Below are positions 59,215-64,000 of a DNA stretch of 64,000 bases, piece after piece. The DNA comes from JBBQSN01 sp963825505 (GTDB taxonomy: Bacteria > Actinomycetota > Actinomycetes > Actinomycetales > CAWJMD01), in NCBI GenBank assembly GCA_963825505.1, contig CAWGTL010000014.1:1-64000 (forward strand), in the 5' to 3' direction. Within the stretch, counting starts at the first letter, position 1. Every line of letters starts with the position of its first letter. Under the pieces are notes generated by a model. It saw nothing but the letters and a program-made list of their open reading frames with translations, did not search any database and was not told where the DNA came from. Made by a program: the position numbers and the translations under genes.

Positions 59215-60212
59215 GCGGGGGGCGCAGCGTGAGCCGGGCGGACGTGGGCGGTACGGCGGTGCGGATCGCCGACGTCGTGCGAGGTGGCGTCGTCGAGTCC
59301 GTGCACCTCGGGCACGTGGTCGTGACCGGTCCTGACGGCGAGATCCTGCTGTCCGCAGGCGATCCGGACGGCCAGTTCTTCGCCCGTTCCTCCCTCAAGC
59401 CGCTCCAGGCCGTCGCGATGCTGCGCGCCGGGCTGCGGCTCGACGGCCCGCTGCTCGCGCTCGCCTGCGCCAGCCACAACGGCGAGCCGCAGCACCTCGA
59501 GGGCGCCCGCAGCATCCTCGGCGGCGCAGGGCTCGACGAGTCCGCCCTGCAGAACACGCCCGACTACCCGCTCGACGCCGCCGCCGAGCTGGCCTGGCGC
59601 AGCGCCGGGACGCCGAAAGAGCCTGTGGCGCAGAACTGCTCCGGGAAGCACGCCGCCATGCTGGCGACCTGCGTGGCCGCCGGGTGGGACACCGGCTCCT
59701 ACCTCGAGACACAGCACGCGCTGCAGCGGGCGATCCGCGAGACGGTGGCGGAGCTCACCGGTGGCGAGCCGCAGCACGTCACCGTCGACGGGTGCGGCGC
59801 GCCGCTGTTCTCGTCCACCCTCACGGGGCTGGCCCGGGCGTTCGGCGCGATCGCCGCGGCCGCGGAACGTGACGGCGACGACGAGCTCGCCCGGGTGGGT
59901 CGGGCGATGAACGCCCACCCGCACATGGTCGGCGGCACCGGTCGCGACGTCACCGCGCTGATGGCCGGCGTGCCCGGCCTGGTGGCCAAGGACGGCGCCG
60001 AGGGCGTGTACGCCGTCGGGCTCCCGGACGGTCGCGGTGCCGCGCTCAAGGTGCTCGACGGCTCGCAGCGCGCCCGGCCGGTGGTGATGGCCGCGGTGCT
60101 GCGCGCGCTCGGTGTCGGGGCGCCGGTGCTCGACGAGGTGGGGGCGGCGCCGGTCCTCGGCCACGGGGTGCCGGTCGGCGCGATCGAGGCCGTCCTGCCG
60201 GCCCTGCGGTGA
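59211..60212 (+). CDS. L-asparaginase II (Rhizobium-type)
   Basis: 333 residues from GTG 59211, which overlaps the ugd stop; GTG 59229 is an alternative. ARSSLKPLQAVAML (SxK active site), ASHNGEPQH and QNCSGKHAAMLATCVA are the motifs of the thermolabile/AnsA-like asparaginase II family, unrelated to the E. coli type. It hydrolyses asparagine to aspartate and ammonia. Confidence 0.9.
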   Translation: MSGGRSVSRADVGGTAVRIADVVRGGVVESVHLGHVVVTGPDGEILLSAGDPDGQFFARSSLKPLQAVAMLRAGLRLDGPLLALACASHNGEPQHLEGARSILGGAGLDESALQNTPDYPLDAAAELAWRSAGTPKEPVAQNCSGKHAAMLATCVAAGWDTGSYLETQHALQRAIRETVAELTGGEPQHVTVDGCGAPLFSSTLTGLARAFGAIAAAAERDGDDELARVGRAMNAHPHMVGGTGRDVTALMAGVPGLVAKDGAEGVYAVGLPDGRGAALKVLDGSQRARPVVMAAVLRALGVGAPVLDEVGAAPVLGHGVPVGAIEAVLPALR

Positions 60213-60652
60213 GGGTCGTCCTCCAGCGCGTCACCACCGCCCGGGTCGAGGTGGCCGGCGCGGTCGTCGGCGCCGTCGACGGCAGCGCGAACGCGTCCGG
60301 GCAGGCGCTGGTCGCGCTCGTCGGCGTCACCCACGACGACGGCCAGGAGCAGGTCGAGACCCTGGCGCGCAAGGTGGCCGAGCTGCGGGTGCTCGAGGGC
60401 GAGCGGTCGGCGGCCGACGTCGGCGCCCCGGTGCTCGTGGTCAGCCAGTTCACGCTGTACGCCGACACCCGCAAGGGCCGGCGGCCGTCCTGGTCGGCCG
60501 CGGCACCCGGACCGGTGGCCGAGCCCCTGGTCGAGGCGTTCGCCGCGGCGCTGCGGGAGCGGGCGCTGGAGGTGGCGACGGGTCGGTTCGGCGCGGACAT
60601 GCAGGTGCACCTGGTGGGCGACGGCCCGGTGACGGTGCTGCTCGAGGCCTGA
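60209..60652 (+). CDS. dtd: D-aminoacyl-tRNA deacylase
   Basis: 147 residues. VVLQRVTTARVEVAG opens it; SQFTLYADTRKGRRPSWSAA is the catalytic segment, and the C-terminal VHLVGDGPVTVLLEA holds the GP cis-peptide motif. The residue before DGP is Gly where most Dtd have Asn. It removes D-amino acids from tRNA. Start overlaps the previous stop (GTGA). Confidence 0.94.
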   Translation: MRVVLQRVTTARVEVAGAVVGAVDGSANASGQALVALVGVTHDDGQEQVETLARKVAELRVLEGERSAADVGAPVLVVSQFTLYADTRKGRRPSWSAAAPGPVAEPLVEAFAAALRERALEVATGRFGADMQVHLVGDGPVTVLLEA

Positions 60653-60668
60653 CCCGTACGATCAGGGG

Positions 60669-60980
60669 GTGAACTCCGTCTTCGCCTTCCAGAGCATCGT
60701 CGAGCTCGTCCTGGGTCTGCTCGCCCTGGCGTTCCAGGGCTTCGCCCTGCTCGACGCGATCCGGCAGCGCGCCGACGCCTACCCGGCCACGAGCAACCAG
60801 ACCAAGACGATCTGGCTGGCGATCCTCGGCATCGCGCTCGCGATCGGCGTCGTCTCGGTGTTCGGCCCGCTGAACATCTTCAACCTGCTGGCGGTCGTCG
60901 CAGCCGGGGTCTACCTCACCCGGGTGCGTCCGGCGATCCGGTCGATCACCGGGAACGGGCCCTCGCCCGGCGGCTGGTAG
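60669..60980 (+). CDS. DUF2516-family small membrane protein
   Basis: 103 residues, three hydrophobic helices (LVLGLLALAFQGFALLDAIR; TIWLAILGIALAIGVVSVFG; NLLAVVAAGVYLTRVRPAIR). Matches the actinobacterial DUF2516 pattern. GTG start 16 bases after dtd. Function unknown. Confidence 0.85.
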   Translation: MNSVFAFQSIVELVLGLLALAFQGFALLDAIRQRADAYPATSNQTKTIWLAILGIALAIGVVSVFGPLNIFNLLAVVAAGVYLTRVRPAIRSITGNGPSPGGW

Positions 60981-60989
60981 CGCCGGGCC

Positions 60990-61784
60990 TCAGCGCGGGG
61001 CCACCGCGTCCCAGGCGACGCCCACCTCGCCGAGCCGCCACCGGGCCGGCCCCTCGAGGACCGGCCACCCGGCGTCGCGCACAGCCTGGCACGTCGCCCT
61101 GAACCGTTGCCGCACACCGAAGGACGCGAGCGACGCGCTGCGCTCCCACGCGTCGTCCAGGGCGGCGAGCCAGGCGTGCACCGGCTCGCCCGCGACGTTC
61201 CGGTGGATCAGGGCCTTCGGCAGCCGCTCCGCGACCGAGCCGGGGCGCTCGAGCGCCCGCAGCCGCAGCGACACGGTGAGGCTGACGGGGCCGTCGGTCC
61301 CGACCGCGATCCAGGCGGCCCGGCTGCCGAGCTCGTCGCAGGTCGCGTCGACCAGGAGCCCGTCGGGTGCGAGGTGGCGCACGACCTCGCCCCACGCGGC
61401 GGCCACCTCGTGCTCGCCGTACTGCCGCAGCACGTTCGCCGCCCGCACGAGCGCGGGACGCCTGGCGCCGAGCGGCCCGAGCTCGAACCCGCCGTGGGCG
61501 AAGCGCACGCCCGCGCGCGCCAGCGGCTGGGCGGCACGCACCCGCTCCGGGTCGATCTCCAGGCCCACGACCTCGACGTCGCGCCGGACCCGCAGGAGCC
61601 GGTCGGCCAGCTCGATCGTGGTCACGGGGGAGGCGCCGTAGCCGAGGTCGACGACCAGCGGGTCGGCGGCCGCCCGCAGCGCCGTCGCAGCCGGTCCGGC
61701 GAGCCAGCGGTCCACGCGGCGCAGCCGGTTCGGGTTCGTGGTGCCGCGCGTCACGGTGCCCACGGGGCGCGGCGTCGGCGTCAC
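60990..61784 (-). CDS. SAM-dependent methyltransferase-like protein
   Basis: 264 residues from GTG 61784. PLVVDLGYGASPVTTIELAD is a variant of motif I (DLGxGxxP), VVGLEIDPERVRAAQ gives the acidic loop. The C-terminal part (SASLASFGVRQRFRATCQAV) is particular to an actinobacterial group with no assigned function, generally located beside mshA as here. Divergent from mshA. Confidence 0.75.
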   Translation of the reverse strand: MTPTPRPVGTVTRGTTNPNRLRRVDRWLAGPAATALRAAADPLVVDLGYGASPVTTIELADRLLRVRRDVEVVGLEIDPERVRAAQPLARAGVRFAHGGFELGPLGARRPALVRAANVLRQYGEHEVAAAWGEVVRHLAPDGLLVDATCDELGSRAAWIAVGTDGPVSLTVSLRLRALERPGSVAERLPKALIHRNVAGEPVHAWLAALDDAWERSASLASFGVRQRFRATCQAVRDAGWPVLEGPARWRLGEVGVAWDAVAPR

Positions 61785-61870
61785 CGCCCCATCATCGCCG
61801 ACCGCCCTCCACCGACCGCCCTCCACCGACCCCCTGAGCCGGGGCGCCGGGCATGGGTTAGCGTCGCCGG

Positions 61871-63241
61871 GTGAGTTCCGCCGCACCGGACGCCGCGGCA
61901 CCGCGCCGGGTCGCGATGCTGTCCGTGCACACCTCTCCCCTCGAGCAGCCAGGCACCGGCGACGCCGGCGGCCTCAACGTCTACGTGGTCGAGCTGGCCA
62001 AGCGCCTGGCCGAGCGCGGTACCGAGGTCGAGGTGTTCACCCGGGCCACCTCGTCGTCCACCTCCGGCCTCGCCGACGCCGACGTCGAGCTCGCGCCGGG
62101 GGTGTCGGTGCGCCACGTCGTGGCCGGTCCGCTCGCCGGGCTCGGGAAGAACGACCTGCCGGGTCAGCTGTGCGCCTTCACCGCCGGCGTGATGAGAGCC
62201 GAGGCGGCGCAGGACGCCGGTTGGTACGACGTCGTGCACTCCCACTACTGGCTGTCCGGCCAGGTCGGGTGGTTGGTCGCCGACCGGTGGAACGTGCCGC
62301 TCGTCCACAGCATGCACACGATGGCCAAGGTGAAGAACGCCTACCTGGCCGAGGGCGACTCGCCCGAGCCCGCGGGCCGCGAGATCGGCGAGGAGCAGGT
62401 GGTGGCGGCCGCGGACCGGCTGGTGGCGAGCACCGAGGCCGAGGGTCGAGAGCTGGTCGAGCTGTACGGCGCGCAGCCGGAGCGGGTCGCGGTCGTGCCG
62501 CCCGGTGTCGACCTCGACGTCTTCTCGCCCGCCGACGGGCGCGACGCCGCCCGGGCCGCGCTCGGTCTGGCGCAGGACTCCCAGGTGCTGCTGTTCGCCG
62601 GCCGGATCCAGCCGCTCAAGGCGCCCGACGTCCTCGTCCGCGCTGCGGCGCACCTCCTGCGGTCGGCGCCGTCGATGCGCTCGCGGCTGGTCGTGGTCGT
62701 CCTCGGCGGCCCGAGCGGTTCCGGTCTGGAGCACCCCGAGGAGCTCGAGGAGCTCGCGGCCCGGTTGGGTCTGCACGGGGTGCCCGGCGTCCCCGACGTC
62801 GTGCGGTTCGAACCGCCGGCGCCCAGAGAGTCCCTCTCCCAGTGGTTCCGGGCAGCCGACCTCGTCGTCGTCCCCAGCTACAACGAGTCGTTCGGCCTGG
62901 TGGCGATCGAGGCCCAGGCGTGCGGGACGCCGGTCGTCGCCGCCCGGGTGGGTGGGTTGGAGACCGCTGTCGCGCACGGGATCTCGGGCGAGCTGGTCGA
63001 CGGCCACGACCCGGTGGTGTGGGCCGGGGTGATCGGTGCCCTGCTGTCCGACCCGGACCGGATGGCCCGGTTGCGCGACGGCGCCCGCGCCCACTCCCTG
63101 CGGTTCGGTTGGGACGCCACCGTCGACGCCACCCTGGCCGTCTACGCCGCGGCCCGCGCCGAGCGGCTCGCCCGTCTCGTGGTGCAGCGCTCGCCGGTGC
63201 CGCAGTCTGCGCCCGCGGGCGCCGTGGAGGTCGCACCGTGA
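61871..63241 (+). CDS. mshA: D-inositol-3-phosphate glycosyltransferase
   Basis: 456 residues from GTG 61871. HTSPLEQPGTGDAGGLNVYV binds the acceptor side; LLFAGRIQPLKAPDVLVRAA and the EX7E motif ESFGLVAIEAQACGTPVVAA are GT4 features. It joins GlcNAc from UDP-GlcNAc to inositol-3-phosphate, the first step of mycothiol synthesis. The stop overlaps the ybjN-like start (GTGA). Confidence 0.96.
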   Translation: MSSAAPDAAAPRRVAMLSVHTSPLEQPGTGDAGGLNVYVVELAKRLAERGTEVEVFTRATSSSTSGLADADVELAPGVSVRHVVAGPLAGLGKNDLPGQLCAFTAGVMRAEAAQDAGWYDVVHSHYWLSGQVGWLVADRWNVPLVHSMHTMAKVKNAYLAEGDSPEPAGREIGEEQVVAAADRLVASTEAEGRELVELYGAQPERVAVVPPGVDLDVFSPADGRDAARAALGLAQDSQVLLFAGRIQPLKAPDVLVRAAAHLLRSAPSMRSRLVVVVLGGPSGSGLEHPEELEELAARLGLHGVPGVPDVVRFEPPAPRESLSQWFRAADLVVVPSYNESFGLVAIEAQACGTPVVAARVGGLETAVAHGISGELVDGHDPVVWAGVIGALLSDPDRMARLRDGARAHSLRFGWDATVDATLAVYAAARAERLARLVVQRSPVPQSAPAGAVEVAP

Positions 63242-63771
63242 GCGCGCGCGACCGCGCGATCCAGGAGCTGGAGGGTTGGCTGGCCGAGGCGGCCGGGGCC
63301 GAGCCGTCCGAGGGCCCGCACGGGCCGGCGCGGGTGGAGCACGAGCTCGGGGCGCGTCCGGGGGAGTACGTGGTCCAGCTGCCCGGCGAGCGCAAGCTCC
63401 GCACGCCGGTCTCGGTGCTGGTCGGCGACCACTCGCTGTCGGTGTCCGCGTTCGTCGTGCGCAACCCCGACGAGAACCACGCCGTGGTGCACCGATGGCT
63501 CCTCGAGCGCAACACCCGGCTGGGGCAGGTCGCCTTCGCGATCGACCGGTCGGGCGACGTCTACCTGCGCGGACGCCTTCCCCTGGAGGCGGTCTCGCAG
63601 CAGTCGCTGGACGGGTTGCTCGGCGAGGTGCTGGAGGTCGCCGACGGGTCGTTCAACGAGCTGCTCGCGCTCGGCTTCCTCACCTCGATGCGCAAGGAGT
63701 GGGCCTGGCGGGTCTCGCGGGGCGAGTCGACCCGCAACCTCGAGGCCTTCAAGCACCTGCTGCAGGACTGA
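63238..63771 (+). CDS. YbjN-domain protein
   Basis: 177 residues. YVVQLPGERKLRTPVSVLVG, then VHRWLLERNTRLGQVAFAID, follows the YbjN (type III secretion chaperone-like) fold. In mycobacteria the same pair stands as Rv0486 (mshA) and Rv0487. Function unknown; the four-base overlap with mshA implies it matters for mycothiol-dependent physiology. Confidence 0.88.
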   Translation: MSARDRAIQELEGWLAEAAGAEPSEGPHGPARVEHELGARPGEYVVQLPGERKLRTPVSVLVGDHSLSVSAFVVRNPDENHAVVHRWLLERNTRLGQVAFAIDRSGDVYLRGRLPLEAVSQQSLDGLLGEVLEVADGSFNELLALGFLTSMRKEWAWRVSRGESTRNLEAFKHLLQD

Positions 63772-63785
63772 CCCCGTCGCGGGTC

Positions 63786-63825
63786 GTCACCACCGCACCA
63801 GGCCCTGGCCCGGCCCGGTGGTGAC
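63786..63825. terminator. Bidirectional hairpin between convergent genes
   Basis: GTCACCACC (63786-63794) pairs with GGTGGTGAC (63817-63825), situated between the ybjN-like stop and the stop of the minus-strand partial gene. Likely terminates both. Confidence 0.65.
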
Positions 63826-63831
63826 AGGTCG

Positions 63832-64000
63832 TCAGGGGTAGACGTCCGGTGCCGTCGGGCAGCCGTGCCCGTTGCGCCACGCGCGGACCGCGGGCGAGGG
63901 ATCGGCGTCCTCGCCGGTGCGCCAGCTCTCGAGGAACGGGTAGGGGCTGACGACCCCGCGCCGGGTGAACCAGTCGCCGGGCCCGCACGACGCCGGGCTG
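63832..64000 (-). CDS. C-terminal part of a protein cut by the window edge
   Basis: An open minus-strand frame enters at 64000 and ends at a TGA at 63832-63834. It reads CGPGDWFTRRGVVSPYPFLE, SWRTGEDADPSPAVRAWRNG and ends HGCPTAPDVYP. Two Cys and many aromatic residues near the end suggest a secreted or extracytoplasmic protein, but no family is recognised from 56 residues. Confidence 0.55.
   Translation of the reverse strand, partial: SPASCGPGDWFTRRGVVSPYPFLESWRTGEDADPSPAVRAWRNGHGCPTAPDVYP

Overview
The window is very GC-rich, densely packed DNA. Many genes start with GTG, and many neighbours overlap by GTGA or TGATG. It carries two genes of mycothiol biosynthesis (mshA and mshD), a GlnR-type orphan regulator, an actinobacterial PHO box, an HbhA-like lysine-tailed protein and DUF2516/DUF4012-type proteins. 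Together these point to the chromosome of a member of the Actinomycetia. I cannot name a genus from sequence alone.

Left end (1-3.5 kb): an accretion site at a tRNA-Lys(UUU) gene. A roughly 240-bp imperfect direct repeat that ends in the 3' half of the tRNA occurs at 171-413 and again at 3238-3480, where it runs into the intact tRNA (3437-3509). Between the copies lie a mazEF-type toxin-antitoxin pair, an IS30-like transposase fragment and a frameshifted secreted serine hydrolase. No integrase is visible.

3.6-9.9 kb: a tightly overlapping minus-strand operon of eight genes: DoxX, ECF sigma factor, zinc-finger anti-sigma, flavin disulfide reductase, radical SAM protein, VTT/TVP38 membrane protein, CDP-alcohol phosphatidyltransferase, SAM methyltransferase. 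A GGAAT-N19-GTT element precedes it. This is my main candidate for an undescribed system: a stress-inducible pathway that probably makes or modifies a membrane lipid or a thiol/metalloid compound. A second disulfide reductase and a haloacid-dehalogenase-like gene diverge from the same intergenic region.

12-21 kb: SRPBCC protein, SulP transporter with its MerR-type regulator and perfect operator, siderophore-interacting reductase with an IdeR/DtxR-like box, M50-like peptidase, GGDEF protein, and a two-domain FAD/4Fe-4S oxidase related to D-lactate dehydrogenases.

20.8-28.6 kb: an amino-sugar (GlcNAc / cell-wall recycling) cluster made of ROK repressor, ABC importer, NagZ, ROK kinase and NagB; nagA is absent. 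Three tandem AIM24 genes follow. Next come fur and yibE/F, HU, a cold-shock gene with a hairpin leader, a YndJ-like gene, a membrane metallophosphoesterase, and a PhoU-like/Pit pair.

38-52 kb: arsenic resistance (arsR-acr3-arsC) directly beside the high-affinity phosphate operon pstSCAB, which has a three-unit PHO box. Then follow mutT1, ppk, mshD, a 5'-nucleotidase and glnR. This is a phosphate/polyphosphate/mycothiol/nitrogen neighbourhood resembling that of mycobacteria.

52-64 kb: small housekeeping genes (LMW phosphatase, DsrE, nitrobindin, YgfZ), an XRE regulator plus HbhA-like pair, UDP-glucose dehydrogenase, asparaginase, Dtd, and mshA-ybjN. A gene cut by the window end closes the region.

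Five otherwise well-conserved genes contain single-base frame breaks (six breaks in total). This suggests residual indel errors in the assembly as much as real pseudogenes.
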